Of a stretch of DNA of 64,000 nucleotides, positions 34,049 through 42,615 are shown one piece after another; position 1 is the first letter of the stretch, and the number at the start of each line of letters is the position of its first letter. Below the pieces are notes generated by a model. It had not been told where the DNA came from, did no database searches, and was given only the letters and a program-made list of their open reading frames with translations. A program made the translations under genes and the position numbers. The DNA is from an uncultured Bacillaceae bacterium (lineage in GTDB: Bacteria > Bacillota > Bacilli > Bacillales > Caldibacillaceae), in contig CALGYZ010000021.1 in assembly GCA_937934645.1 (NCBI GenBank), positions 28,899 through 92,898 on the forward strand. The letters are read 5' to 3'.

Positions 34049-36472
34049 TTGGACATAGGCCAGGTTTCTTTGAATTCCATAATTTTTCTTCCATTCTTAT
34101 TTGCTTTTGTCATTCCGTTTATTTATAAAATCATTCATCCGAAAGTTCATTTGGGCTGGCTTGTACTTATTGTGCCCGCCATCGTTTTTGCAGTCTTTCT
34201 TTATTATATCCCAACGATTGCGAAAGGAGAAGTTTTGCAATCCGGCCTTTCATGGTTCCCTTCCGCCGGGATTGATTTAGCGTTTTATGTTGACGGCCTG
34301 GCCTTATTATTCGGGCTGCTGATCTCGGGGATCGGGATTCTTGTCGTACTGTATTCCGTTTTTTACATGTCAAAAACGCGTGAAGCTTTACATACATTTT
34401 ACATCTATTTGCTCATGTTTATGGGCGCGATGATGGGGCTTGTTTTTTCCGATAATATTTTCGTTCTGTACGGTTTCTGGGAATTAACCAGTGTTTCTTC
34501 ATTCCTGTTAATTGCCTATTGGTATGAGCGGAAAGCATCCCGGAAAGGTGCCCTGAAATCTCTTATGATCACTGTGTCCGGTGGCCTTGCTATGTTTGCG
34601 GGTTTTATTATGCTGATGCTGATGGCTGATACCGTGAGCATCCAGGAAATCATTGCGAATGCGGATTTAATCAGGGATCATGCCCTGTTCATTCCTTCCC
34701 TTGTTTGCATACTGCTTGGTGCGTTTACCAAATCGGCACAGTTTCCGTTCGGTATTTGGCTGCCTGATGCGATGGAAGCTCCGACGCCGGTTAGCGCCTA
34801 TCTCCATTCGGCAACGATGGTTAAGGCGGGAATTTATCTTGTTGCACGCTTAACCCCGGTTTTTGCGGGTAATGCCGTATGGTTTTGGCTTGTGGCAGGA
34901 ACGGGAATCATTACATTGTTGTACGGGTCTGTATCTGCCATTCGGCAAACAGATTTAAAAGCGTTGCTTGCTTATTCTACGATCAGCCAGCTGGGATTGA
35001 TCATGAGCCTCTTAGGGATCGGTTCGCTTTCCTATGCATATGAAGACCATGAATTTATGGCGCTTTATTCTCTGGCCATTTTTGCTGCCATTTTTCACCT
35101 GTTTAACCATTCCACCTTTAAAGGCAGTTTGTTCATGGTCGTCGGTATCATTGACTTAAAAACAGGAACGAGAGATATCCGCCGTCTCGGGGGATTAATG
35201 ACGATTATGCCTGTTTCATTTACGGTGGCTTTGATCGGGAGCTTTTCGATGGCCGGTTTGCCTCCGTTTAACGGGTTTTTAAGTAAAGAAATGTTTTTTA
35301 CCGCTGTGAATAACTTGACCAAAGCCGGTATATTTCAGTTAGATACCTTGGCAGTATTATTTCCGGTTCTTGCCTGGGTTGCCAGCATATTTACTTTCGT
35401 TTATTCCATGATTCTTGTTTTCAAAACTTTCACCGGGAAATACAAAAGGGAAAAAGTTAAGCGTGAGGTGCATGAAGCCCCTGCCGGAATGCTTATTTCC
35501 CCGGTTATATTGGCATCGTTTGTCATTATCATTTTCTTCTATCCGAATATATTATCCGAATATTTATTAAAGCCGGCATTGGTTTCCGTACTTCCGATGC
35601 TTTATTTGGAACAAATTAATGTGGAAATCAGTGCGTGGCACGGCTGGAATACGGAATTATTTATGACAATCGGTGTCGTCGTTTTCGGAACAATTCTTTA
35701 TAAAACTGTAAAACATTGGGGAAAGCCGCTGGTGTCAATGTCGAATGTATTGTCGCTGAATGACTTGTATGATAGAACTTTTGAATTGCTTGAGAGTGGT
35801 TCAAACAGAGCTACGAAACGTTATATGACCGGATCCATCCGGACATATTTTCTCTACATCTTTGCGTTTTTTGCTGCCGTTTTAAACGGGGCATTGCTTC
35901 TCCTTCACGGTGTGCAGTTTGACTTTTCCAATAACCGTCCGGTTGAATTATTTGATGTCGGACTGGCTGTTGCCATTGTAGCCGGAGCAATTACAGTACT
36001 TTTAACCAATAATCGGATCGCGGCAATAGTAGCATTAAGCCTTGTCGGTTATTTAGTCACTATGTTTTATGTTATTTTCCGTGCACCCGACCTGGCATTA
36101 ACCCAAATGGTTGTGGAAACAGTCACGACTGTGTTGTTTTTGCTGTGTTTCTACTTTTTGCCAAAGATGAAAAGAACGATGGAAAAAGTCCGGTTTAAAG
36201 CTGTAAATTTATTTATTTCCATCGCAGCCGGTCTCACCGTAACGGTATTGGCATTATCCAGCAACAGCCACAAATTGTTTGATTCCATTTCCTTTTATTA
36301 CAATGATGCGTTTGAATTAGCAGGGGCAAAAAATATTGTCAATGCTATATTGGTTGATTTCCGGGGCTTTGATACGATGTTGGAGATTTCCGTGCTGGTA
36401 ATATCCGGTTTAGCTGTTTATACATTTATCCGTTTGCGTCAGAAAGGAAGTGAGCAGGATGAAGCCAAATGA
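34049..36472 (+). CDS. mrpA: Mrp Na+/H+ antiporter subunit A
   Basis: 807 residues from a TTG eight bases after AGGAGG. Largest subunit of the Mrp antiporter, homologous to NuoL of complex I with an extra C-terminal MrpA/NuoJ-like part (about 620-790). About 20 membrane spans. Key residues: the proton-channel Glu in FWELTSVSSFLLIAYW (about 147), Lys in LLGAFTKSAQFPFG WLPDAMEAPTPVSAYLHSATMVKAG (about 230-270) and the proton-path motif around KGSLFMVVG. Exports Na+ in exchange for H+, needed for alkali and salt tolerance. First gene of the complete seven-gene operon; overlaps mrpB by 14 bases. Confidence 0.96.
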   Translation: MDIGQVSLNSIIFLPFLFAFVIPFIYKIIHPKVHLGWLVLIVPAIVFAVFLYYIPTIAKGEVLQSGLSWFPSAGIDLAFYVDGLALLFGLLISGIGILVVLYSVFYMSKTREALHTFYIYLLMFMGAMMGLVFSDNIFVLYGFWELTSVSSFLLIAYWYERKASRKGALKSLMITVSGGLAMFAGFIMLMLMADTVSIQEIIANADLIRDHALFIPSLVCILLGAFTKSAQFPFGIWLPDAMEAPTPVSAYLHSATMVKAGIYLVARLTPVFAGNAVWFWLVAGTGIITLLYGSVSAIRQTDLKALLAYSTISQLGLIMSLLGIGSLSYAYEDHEFMALYSLAIFAAIFHLFNHSTFKGSLFMVVGIIDLKTGTRDIRRLGGLMTIMPVSFTVALIGSFSMAGLPPFNGFLSKEMFFTAVNNLTKAGIFQLDTLAVLFPVLAWVASIFTFVYSMILVFKTFTGKYKREKVKREVHEAPAGMLISPVILASFVIIIFFYPNILSEYLLKPALVSVLPMLYLEQINVEISAWHGWNTELFMTIGVVVFGTILYKTVKHWGKPLVSMSNVLSLNDLYDRTFELLESGSNRATKRYMTGSIRTYFLYIFAFFAAVLNGALLLLHGVQFDFSNNRPVELFDVGLAVAIVAGAITVLLTNNRIAAIVALSLVGYLVTMFYVIFRAPDLALTQMVVETVTTVLFLLCFYFLPKMKRTMEKVRFKAVNLFISIAAGLTVTVLALSSNSHKLFDSISFYYNDAFELAGAKNIVNAILVDFRGFDTMLEISVLVISGLAVYTFIRLRQKGSEQDEAK

Positions 36473-36896
36473 TGTTATATTACGGACGGTAACGAAATTT
36501 GCCGTTGTGATTATATTTACATTTTCCATATTTTTGTTTTTAAACGGACACCATAATCCCGGCGGAGGATTTATTGGCGGTTTAAGCACGGCGGCCGCCA
36601 TCGTTCTCCTTACCCTTTGTTATGACCTTGAAACGGTCCGGAGAACCATACCCATCGACTTTAAAAAGCTGGCTGCTTTCGGTGTATTGCTGGCTGTCGG
36701 AACGGGAACGCTCGGCCCTTTATTTGATCTTCCGTTTTTGACGCAAGCATTTGGCCATATTGATTTACCTGTTTTTGGAAATACTGAATGGACGACGGCA
36801 TTACTTTTTGATACAGGGGTTGCATTTGCCGTGATCGGCACGGCAGTAAATATTATTTTAACAATTAGTGAGGATGAGTCGGAATGGAAACGATGA
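36459..36896 (+). CDS. mrpB: Mrp antiporter subunit B
   Basis: 145 residues from the ATG at 36459, inside the end of mrpA; GGAAGTGAG precedes it. Four membrane spans; the conserved GHHNPGGGFIGGL (about 32-44) is the MrpB signature. Related to part of the MrpA C-terminus and to NuoJ-type subunits. Needed for the assembly of the antiporter complex. Overlaps mrpC by 13 bases. Confidence 0.95.
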   Translation: MKPNDVILRTVTKFAVVIIFTFSIFLFLNGHHNPGGGFIGGLSTAAAIVLLTLCYDLETVRRTIPIDFKKLAAFGVLLAVGTGTLGPLFDLPFLTQAFGHIDLPVFGNTEWTTALLFDTGVAFAVIGTAVNIILTISEDESEWKR

Positions 36897-37222
36897 TCAG
36901 TATACTCATCGGGATTTTATTCGCGATCGGTACATATTTAATCTTAACAAAACAATTGCTGAGAATTATTTTGGGGTCATCTTTAATTACCCATGCAGTC
37001 AACTTATTAATCCTGACATCCGGGGGACTGAAAGACGGGGCTCCTCCGCTTATCGGCGGTAAAGCAACCCATTTTACCGATGCATTGCCACAAGCTTTGA
37101 TTTTGACGGCAATTGTCATTAACTTCGGTGTTACAGCTATTTTACTCGTGCTCAGTTACCGGATTTATCAGACATTCCGCACAGATGATATGGAAATGTT
37201 AAGGGGAAATGATGATGAATAA
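36884..37222 (+). CDS. mrpC: Mrp antiporter subunit C
   Basis: 112 residues, NuoK homologue with three membrane spans (about 4-24, 28-50 and 75-98). Conserved GTYLILTKQLLRIILGSSLITHAVNLLI (split over spans 1-2) and LPQALILTAIVINFGVTAIL match MrpC. Overlaps both neighbours (13 bases with mrpB, a few with mrpD), consistent with coupled translation at fixed stoichiometry. Confidence 0.95.
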   Translation: METMISILIGILFAIGTYLILTKQLLRIILGSSLITHAVNLLILTSGGLKDGAPPLIGGKATHFTDALPQALILTAIVINFGVTAILLVLSYRIYQTFRTDDMEMLRGNDDE

Positions 37223-38690
37223 TATGTTGATTCTTCCGGTTGTACTTCCGCTTGTTGCGGGAATGTTTCTCGTATTGTTTCCGAAAAAAATTCTGCTTCA
37301 ACGGGCCGTCAGCTTGCTGGCTTTAATTTTGACCGGTATTTTCTCTGTTATATTATTAAAAGACGTGAAGGAACAGGGAATTCAAACATTGCAACTAGGT
37401 GGTTGGGAAGCCCCGTTCGGAATCAGTCTTGTTGGTGATCTGTTCAGCATTTTGCTCGTTGTAACCACAAGCATCGTTGCGATATGTGTGCTTCTTTATG
37501 CTTTTTCCTCTGTCGGTTACGAGAAAGAAACCCATTATTTCTATCCTCTGTACTTGTTTTTAATTACCGGTGTTCTCGGGTCTTTTTTAACCGGCGACCT
37601 GTTTAACTTATACGTATTTTTTGAAGTGTTTTTAATCGCATCATATGCATTAATCGTGCTCGGCGGAACCCGCGCCCAGCTGCGGGAATCGTTAAAATAT
37701 ATTTTGATCAATGTAGTTTCTTCGGCCTTTTTCCTGCTGGGGGTTGCTTACTTATATTCGGTTACGGGAACGTTGAATCTCGCCCATTTATCGGTCCGTG
37801 TGGCCGAAGCCGGGCAGGACGGGCTGTTAACGACCATTTCCATTCTGTTTTTAATTGTGTTTGGATTAAAAGCGGGTCTGTTTTTGTTTTTCTGGCTCCC
37901 CGGCTCATACAGTGTCCCGCCGACGGCGATTGCGGCTATTTTTGCAGCATTGTTGACAAAGGTCGGAGTGTATACGGCTTTCCGGATGTTTACTTTGATT
38001 TTTTATCATCAACCGCAAATTACCCATCAGCTGATTGGTATATTAGCAGCCGTGACGATCATTCTCGGAATTATGGGTGCAGTCGGCTTCTGGAATTTGA
38101 AAAAAATACTGACTTACAACGTCATCATAAGTATCGGATTCATATTTATCGGGCTTGTCAGTTTTACGGAGAGCGGATTGTCGGGTTCGATCTATTATCT
38201 GTTGCACGACATCATTATTAAAGCCATCATCTTTCTCATTGGCGGTGTAATGATTCATTTGACGGGAACAAGCGATTTACGGAGTATGAGCGGATTGATC
38301 CGCACCCATCCGTCTTTGGGCTGGATGTTGTTTTTGGCAATCTTTTCGATGACCGGTATTCCGCCGTTAAGCGGTTTTATCGGCAAATATTTTATTACAA
38401 AGGGAATCTTTGAAGCCGATTCATTTCTTTTAGGTACAATCGGTCTCCTGTCTAGTTTGTTCATTCTCTATTCCATGATGAAAATATTTATGAACGCATT
38501 TTGGGGAGAGACCATTTTGGGAGAAGACGAAGAGAAAGGGACAACAAAAGGTTTAATATTACCGATAGCCCTCTTGACCGCGGTCAGTCTTGCCCTTGGA
38601 ATCGGTGCGGAAGTAATTTATGACTATGTAGCGGAAGCGGCGCAAAGTTTACTGGATCCGGAGATTTATATCCGGGCTGTGTTAAAGTAG
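37215..38690 (+). CDS. mrpD: Mrp antiporter subunit D
   Basis: 491 residues, NuoN/NuoM-type proton-translocating subunit with about 14 membrane spans. Conserved Glu in LYVFFEVFLIASYALIVLGG (about 137) and Lys in FGLKAGLFLFFWLPGSYSVPPTAIAA (about 219). With MrpA it forms the ion-translocation path. Three ATGs lie in a row at 37209, 37212 and 37215; the last is eight bases after AAGGGG and is used here. It overlaps mrpC. A 68-base gap follows before mrpE, the widest in the operon, without a terminator. Confidence 0.94.
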   Translation: MNNMLILPVVLPLVAGMFLVLFPKKILLQRAVSLLALILTGIFSVILLKDVKEQGIQTLQLGGWEAPFGISLVGDLFSILLVVTTSIVAICVLLYAFSSVGYEKETHYFYPLYLFLITGVLGSFLTGDLFNLYVFFEVFLIASYALIVLGGTRAQLRESLKYILINVVSSAFFLLGVAYLYSVTGTLNLAHLSVRVAEAGQDGLLTTISILFLIVFGLKAGLFLFFWLPGSYSVPPTAIAAIFAALLTKVGVYTAFRMFTLIFYHQPQITHQLIGILAAVTIILGIMGAVGFWNLKKILTYNVIISIGFIFIGLVSFTESGLSGSIYYLLHDIIIKAIIFLIGGVMIHLTGTSDLRSMSGLIRTHPSLGWMLFLAIFSMTGIPPLSGFIGKYFITKGIFEADSFLLGTIGLLSSLFILYSMMKIFMNAFWGETILGEDEEKGTTKGLILPIALLTAVSLALGIGAEVIYDYVAEAAQSLLDPEIYIRAVLK

Positions 38691-38758
38691 GGAGCTACGG
38701 ATAAAAAATATTGATGAGATTTCGATACCGGATGTTTTCGATGAAGGGAGGGTCCTGC

Positions 38759-39238
38759 TTGGCCTTACAAGTATTAATAAATCTTTTTATCGCCGCTTTA
38801 TGGATGTTTTTGCAGGATGAGGCAAGTTTCCTGACATTTTTCAGCGGCGTTTTAGTCGGAATGTTTATTTTATATTGTTTGCGCCGCTTTTTTCCACAAT
38901 CCTTTTATTTGTATAAGTTTTATGCTGCCGGCAAGCTTCTCATCATCTTTATTTACGAGTTGATTGCTTCCGGCATTCTTGTGATGAAACATATTTTAAA
39001 GCCTAAAGTAAATGTGAAGCCGGGAATTTTTAAAGCGGATACGGACTTGGAAAGTGATATCGAAGTCACGCTTCTTTCCCTTTTGATTTGCTTAACCCCG
39101 GGATCCGTTGTGATGGAAGTCACTCCGGATAAGAAAACATTATATATTCATTGTCTCGATATTCCCGAGTCAAAACCGGCAGTTTTGAAGTCGAAAAAGA
39201 TTTTTGAAAAGGCGATTAAGGATGTGACGAGAAAATAA
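38759..39238 (+). CDS. mrpE: Mrp antiporter subunit E
   Basis: 159 residues from the TTG at 38759, right after GGGAGGG, matching the family start (M)ALQVLINLFIAALWMFL; the open frame before it is not conserved. Two N-terminal spans and a cytoplasmic domain with LLSLLICLTPGSVVMEVTPD, the MrpE hallmark. Its stop codon TAA shares its last A with the ATG of mrpF. Confidence 0.94.
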   Translation: MALQVLINLFIAALWMFLQDEASFLTFFSGVLVGMFILYCLRRFFPQSFYLYKFYAAGKLLIIFIYELIASGILVMKHILKPKVNVKPGIFKADTDLESDIEVTLLSLLICLTPGSVVMEVTPDKKTLYIHCLDIPESKPAVLKSKKIFEKAIKDVTRK

Positions 39239-39516
39239 TGTTTAAAATGTTGACGATCGTCTCATTAACCATATTAGGACTGTCAATATTAATTAATCTT
39301 TACCGTGTCATCAAAGGACCTTCAAATGCCGACAGAATTCAGGCCCTGGATACGATCGGCATAAACCTGGTCGCAAGCACTGCCATCATTTCCGTGATCT
39401 TTAAAAGCGAAGCATTTTTTAATTTAATGCTTTTGATCGGTATTTTATCTTTTGTCGGGACGATTGCATTTTCCCGGTTTTTGGAACGGGGTGTTGTCAT
39501 TGAGCGGAAGCGGTGA
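39238..39516 (+). CDS. mrpF: Mrp antiporter subunit F
   Basis: 92 residues, three membrane spans. Family motif YRVIKGPSNADRIQALDTIGINLVA (about 22-46). MrpF has also been linked to bile-salt (cholate) efflux in B. subtilis. Starts on the last base of the mrpE stop codon and overlaps mrpG by 17 bases. Confidence 0.95.
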   Translation: MFKMLTIVSLTILGLSILINLYRVIKGPSNADRIQALDTIGINLVASTAIISVIFKSEAFFNLMLLIGILSFVGTIAFSRFLERGVVIERKR

Positions 39517-39871
39517 ATGGATTTCAGCCATTTTTATTCTGGTCGGGGCGGTGATAACCTTGATCAGTTCAATCGGCTTAATCCGGCTGCCTGATGTATA
39601 TACGCGCTCCCATGCCGGATCGAAAAGTTCAACTCTCGGTGTCTTGACGATCCTGACTGGTGCTTTGTTGTATTTTTTGATTGTTGAAGGAAACTTTAAT
39701 ATCCGTTTGATTTTAGTGATCTTTTTCGTATTTCTGACTGCGCCTGTTTCAGCGCATATGATTACCCGGACAGCTTACAGGAACGGTGTACCCATGGCAA
39801 AATCTTCAATGGAAGATGTGCTGAAAGATTATTTAAAATTAAATCAGAAAGATTCCGTGAAACGGAATTGA
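39500..39871 (+). CDS. mrpG: Mrp antiporter subunit G
   Basis: 123 residues from the TTG at 39500 (GGGGTG upstream, within mrpF). Three membrane spans; RLPDVYTRSHAGSKSSTLGV (about 33-52) is the MrpG signature, and LTAPVSAHMITRTAYRNG the second. Last gene of the operon; terminator directly follows. All seven subunits are intact. Confidence 0.94.
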   Translation: MSGSGEWISAIFILVGAVITLISSIGLIRLPDVYTRSHAGSKSSTLGVLTILTGALLYFLIVEGNFNIRLILVIFFVFLTAPVSAHMITRTAYRNGVPMAKSSMEDVLKDYLKLNQKDSVKRN

Positions 39872-39875
39872 ACAC

Positions 39876-39912
39876 AAATCCCCGATGATGACGGGGATTT
39901 TTTTATTTTTTC
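39876..39912 (+). terminator. Terminator of the mrp operon
   Basis: AAATCCCCG (39876-39884) pairs with CGGGGATTT (39892-39900), T7 and more T-rich sequence follow. Confidence 0.9.
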
Positions 39913-39975
39913 TGAGCATCCGTTTTGTCAAATGAAAAATGGTAATATATTTTTTTAAAAAAATGAGTTTTTTTA

Positions 39976-40021
39976 TTGACAATTTCAATAATTAGGTGTC
40001 AAATAGTAATTAACAATTACT
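39976..40021 (+). promoter_or_regulatory. Promoter region with two dyads before the ABC transporter genes
   Basis: TTGACA (39976-39981) is a perfect -35, but the -10 at 17 bases is poor (TCAAAT). TTGACA and TGTCAA (39997-40002) form one inverted repeat; AGTAATT (40005-40011) and AATTACT (40015-40021) form another. Suggests a regulated promoter with an unknown repressor. Confidence 0.4.
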
Positions 40022-40089
40022 TGCTTTAAAGGGATAAAGTATTTTTGCATCACCTTAAATTAGGAATAACAACGATGGGAGAGATCTCA

Positions 40090-41061
40090 ATGAGTACAAC
40101 AGCATTTTTGGATGCAACAGAGATGGGAATTATTTTCGCCATTATGGCTCTCGGGGTATATATATCTTTTCGCGTCCTCCGATTTGCCGATTTAACGGTT
40201 GACGGCAGTTTTGTCACCGGAGGTGCGGTTGCGGCGGTGATGATTGTGGAGGGCTATTCGCCGTTTCTTGCATCCCTTGCCGCATTACTGGCCGGTTTTG
40301 TTGCCGGATGTTTTACCGGTCTCCTGCACACGAAAGGGAAAATAAATGATCTGCTTTCCGGAATTTTAATGATGCTTGCTTTATACTCAATTAACCTACG
40401 GATCATGGGAATCACATTGGAAGACGGGGTGTCCCGACCGAATATTCCGCTGTTAAATTCAGAAACAGTTTTTACCAGGGTCAATGACCTTTTCGCATCA
40501 ACCGGCATGGCTGAGTATGGGACTTTGATTTTTGTCATAGCTGTAACATTAATTATTAAGTTTTTGACAGATTATTTTTTAAAGAGAGAAATCTGCCTTT
40601 CCATTCGGGCCACCGGTGATAACAAGCGGATGATCCGCAGCTTTTCGGCGAATACCGACCGCCTGATCGTTGTCGGGCTTGGAATATCCAACGCCTTTGT
40701 TGCGTTTTCAGGTGCGCTTATTGCCCAATATAACAAGTTTTCCGATGTCGGTATGGGAATCGGAATGATTGTCGTCGGGCTTGCATCTATTATTATCGGG
40801 GAAGCCATTTTCGGGAAGAAGACTATTGCACGTACAACAATGGCAGTTGTTTTCGGTGCCATTATATACCGGATCTTCATTACTCTTGCTTTAAATCAGG
40901 GAATTCTGGATGCAAGTGATCAAAAACTGGTAACAGCTTTAATTGTTATATTGGCGCTTGTGATACCGAAAATGCTGGAGCAAAGACGGGAGAAAAAGAA
41001 AAAAATGAAACGCAACCGGGAAGCGAATGCCGGAGGAAAAGAAGGTGAGTACATTGCTTGA
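40090..41061 (+). CDS. ABC transporter permease (COG4120 / TrpX-type system)
   Basis: 323 residues from the ATG at 40090 (GGGAGAG six bases upstream). Permease of the branched-chain-like family seen in putative tryptophan/tyrosine or other small-molecule uptake systems, about nine membrane spans; FRVLRFADLTVDGSFVTGGA (about 28-47) and the cytoplasmic loop SIRATGDNKRMIRSFSANTDR (about 172-192) are the hallmarks. It overlaps the ATPase gene by 17 bases. The substrate-binding lipoprotein usually found just upstream is absent, so the substrate cannot be inferred. Confidence 0.88.
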   Translation: MSTTAFLDATEMGIIFAIMALGVYISFRVLRFADLTVDGSFVTGGAVAAVMIVEGYSPFLASLAALLAGFVAGCFTGLLHTKGKINDLLSGILMMLALYSINLRIMGITLEDGVSRPNIPLLNSETVFTRVNDLFASTGMAEYGTLIFVIAVTLIIKFLTDYFLKREICLSIRATGDNKRMIRSFSANTDRLIVVGLGISNAFVAFSGALIAQYNKFSDVGMGIGMIVVGLASIIIGEAIFGKKTIARTTMAVVFGAIIYRIFITLALNQGILDASDQKLVTALIVILALVIPKMLEQRREKKKKMKRNREANAGGKEGEYIA

Positions 41062-41848
41062 ATTGAAAAATATTTATAAAGTGTTCAATGAAGGTACGCC
41101 GGATGAAAAAGTCGCCCTGAGTTCCATCAATTTATCGCTGAAAAAGGGGGATTTTGTCACCATCATCGGCAGTAACGGTGCAGGGAAATCGACGTTAATG
41201 AATATTATTTCCGGGGTTTTATTGCCGGATGCCGGAACAGTATCAATCCAGGGGAAGGATATCACAAACATTCCTGAATATAAACGTTCAAGACGGATTG
41301 GCCGAGTATTCCAGGACCCGATGGCAGGCACCGCTCCTTCAATGACAATTGAGGAAAACCTGGCATTGGCGTATTCGCGGAATAAGCGTCGTACATTGCG
41401 TCTTGGTGTAACGAAAAAAAGGCGGGAGTATTTCCAGGAAGCTTTGGCATCATTGAATTTGGGACTGGAAGACCGTTTAAATGCCAAGGTCGGTTTGCTG
41501 TCCGGAGGGGAGAGGCAAGCAATTTCCCTTCTCATGGCGACATTCACTGAGCCGGATATACTGCTTCTTGACGAACACACGGCTGCGCTTGACCCGAACC
41601 GCGCCGAACTGATCACCAATTTAACCCGTGATATCGTTGCGAAATATAATCTGACAACATTAATGGTGACCCATAATATGCAACAGGCCCTTGATCTCGG
41701 GAACAGGCTGATCATGATGGATGAAGGGAAAATCATTTTGGATATAGATGAAACAAAGAAAAAGACGTTAACAATGGAAGATTTATTGAATGAATTCCAG
41801 CGGATCCGCGGAAAGAAAATGACCACAGACCGCACGTTGCTGGCATAG
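41045..41848 (+). CDS. ABC transporter ATP-binding protein (COG1101)
   Basis: 267 residues from the GTG at 41045 (GGAGG within the permease gene). Nucleotide-binding domain of the same importer: Walker A GSNGAGKST (about 42-50), Q-loop in VFQDPMAG, signature LSGGERQAISLLMA (about 152), Walker B ILLLDEHTAALD (about 175; the usual proline in LLLDEP is His), and H-loop VTHNMQQA. The ILLLDEHTAALDP and FQDPMAGT spellings are typical of the COG1101 family paired with COG4120 permeases. Followed by a terminator. Confidence 0.92.
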   Translation: MSTLLELKNIYKVFNEGTPDEKVALSSINLSLKKGDFVTIIGSNGAGKSTLMNIISGVLLPDAGTVSIQGKDITNIPEYKRSRRIGRVFQDPMAGTAPSMTIEENLALAYSRNKRRTLRLGVTKKRREYFQEALASLNLGLEDRLNAKVGLLSGGERQAISLLMATFTEPDILLLDEHTAALDPNRAELITNLTRDIVAKYNLTTLMVTHNMQQALDLGNRLIMMDEGKIILDIDETKKKTLTMEDLLNEFQRIRGKKMTTDRTLLA

Positions 41849-41855
41849 ACCGGCG

Positions 41856-41892
41856 GACATGGAGATATTAGATCTCCATGTCTTTTTTATTT
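41856..41892 (+). terminator. Terminator of the ABC transporter pair
   Basis: GACATGGAGAT (41856-41866) pairs with ATCTCCATGTC (41872-41882), then T6. Confidence 0.9.
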
Positions 41893-42043
41893 TCACTTTT
41901 ATCCGCCGAGGATTGAAGATATTTTACCGGGGAACCGGCGTCTGCCTATGCAATAACCGGGGCATTTGCATACAAAGTAATAGAAACAGATGAATACAAT
42001 GGTTTTGTATTCATTGGAGATGTACGAGAGGAGGTTTGCCGGA

Positions 42044-42220
42044 ATGCATGACTACAGGGTTTTCGGTAGAAGACCGTTTTTCGGTCCGTGGCCGTTTCTT
42101 GGCGGGCTTCTCGGCGGAGTATTAGGCAGCGCGCTTCTGTATCCGAGACCGTTTTATCCGGGACCGTTTACTCCGTTTGGTTATCCGTCATATTACAGCG
42201 GATACCCGTACTACTGGTAA
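42044..42220 (+). CDS. Small Pro/Gly/Tyr/Phe-rich protein, 58 residues
   Basis: Starts at ATG 42044, nine bases after GAGAGGAGG. Composition is extreme: after a basic start (MHDYRVFGRRP) comes a short hydrophobic stretch with glycine pairs (FLGGLLGGVLGSALL, about 17-31) and a C-terminal tail made almost only of P, Y, F, G and S, ending YPYYW. Such tails are seen in Bacillus spore-coat and small envelope proteins, but I do not recognise a specific family. No function can be assigned. Confidence 0.6.
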   Translation: MHDYRVFGRRPFFGPWPFLGGLLGGVLGSALLYPRPFYPGPFTPFGYPSYYSGYPYYW

Positions 42221-42246
42221 ATGGCTTAAATAAATGATTTTCCGGG

Positions 42247-42495
42247 TTACTCATAAAATCGCTTATCATCATGAATTTTTATATATTCCCTGGGAGCAAA
42301 GCGGATATGACTTCCGGACGGTGTGAGTAACATTTCTTCCGGAAGGGAACCGCCGGTTTTCAGCCGTTTAACCGGCGGCGGGGGGTGCAATTCTGTTTCC
42401 GCTTGTTGCTCAAGAAGTCCGTTAAGATACCAGGCACCTGAAAACAATGTGACAAAAATGAGAAGCGAGACAAATATTTTTTTTCTCAAGGCCAT
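42247..42495 (-). CDS. Small membrane-anchored protein, unknown
   Basis: 82 residues. Basic start (MALRKK), one membrane span (about 6-25, IFVSLLIFVTLFSGAWYL), then an exported tail with a PPPPVKRLKTGG linker and IRFAPREYIKIHDDKRFYE. No lipobox and no known domain. The ribosome site is weak (CGGTG right at the start), which lowers confidence. It lies downstream of, and in the same direction as, the MFS pump gene but beyond that gene's terminator. Confidence 0.5.
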   Translation of the reverse strand: MALRKKIFVSLLIFVTLFSGAWYLNGLLEQQAETELHPPPPVKRLKTGGSLPEEMLLTPSGSHIRFAPREYIKIHDDKRFYE

Positions 42496-42574
42496 CACCG
42501 GAAGGTTTTAGTATTATTTTGCCAAGAAAATATAAAATTATACTCCCGGATTGACCGTTGATCACAACGGAAAA

Positions 42575-42614
42575 AGGAAAATAAAAGTGGTGTCCCGTTG
42601 TCCCGGGACACCAC
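42575..42614 (-). terminator. Terminator of the YuxJ-like MFS gene
   Basis: GTGGTGTCCCG (minus strand, 42604-42614) pairs with CGGGACACCAC (42587-42597), followed by TTTTATTTT on the minus strand. Confidence 0.85.
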
Positions 42615-42615
42615 A

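Noticed and set aside
41074..41835. Long open frame (253 codons) on the minus strand
   Set aside because: Lies fully opposite the ABC ATPase gene, has no ribosome site or family motifs, and its composition is that of an antisense shadow.
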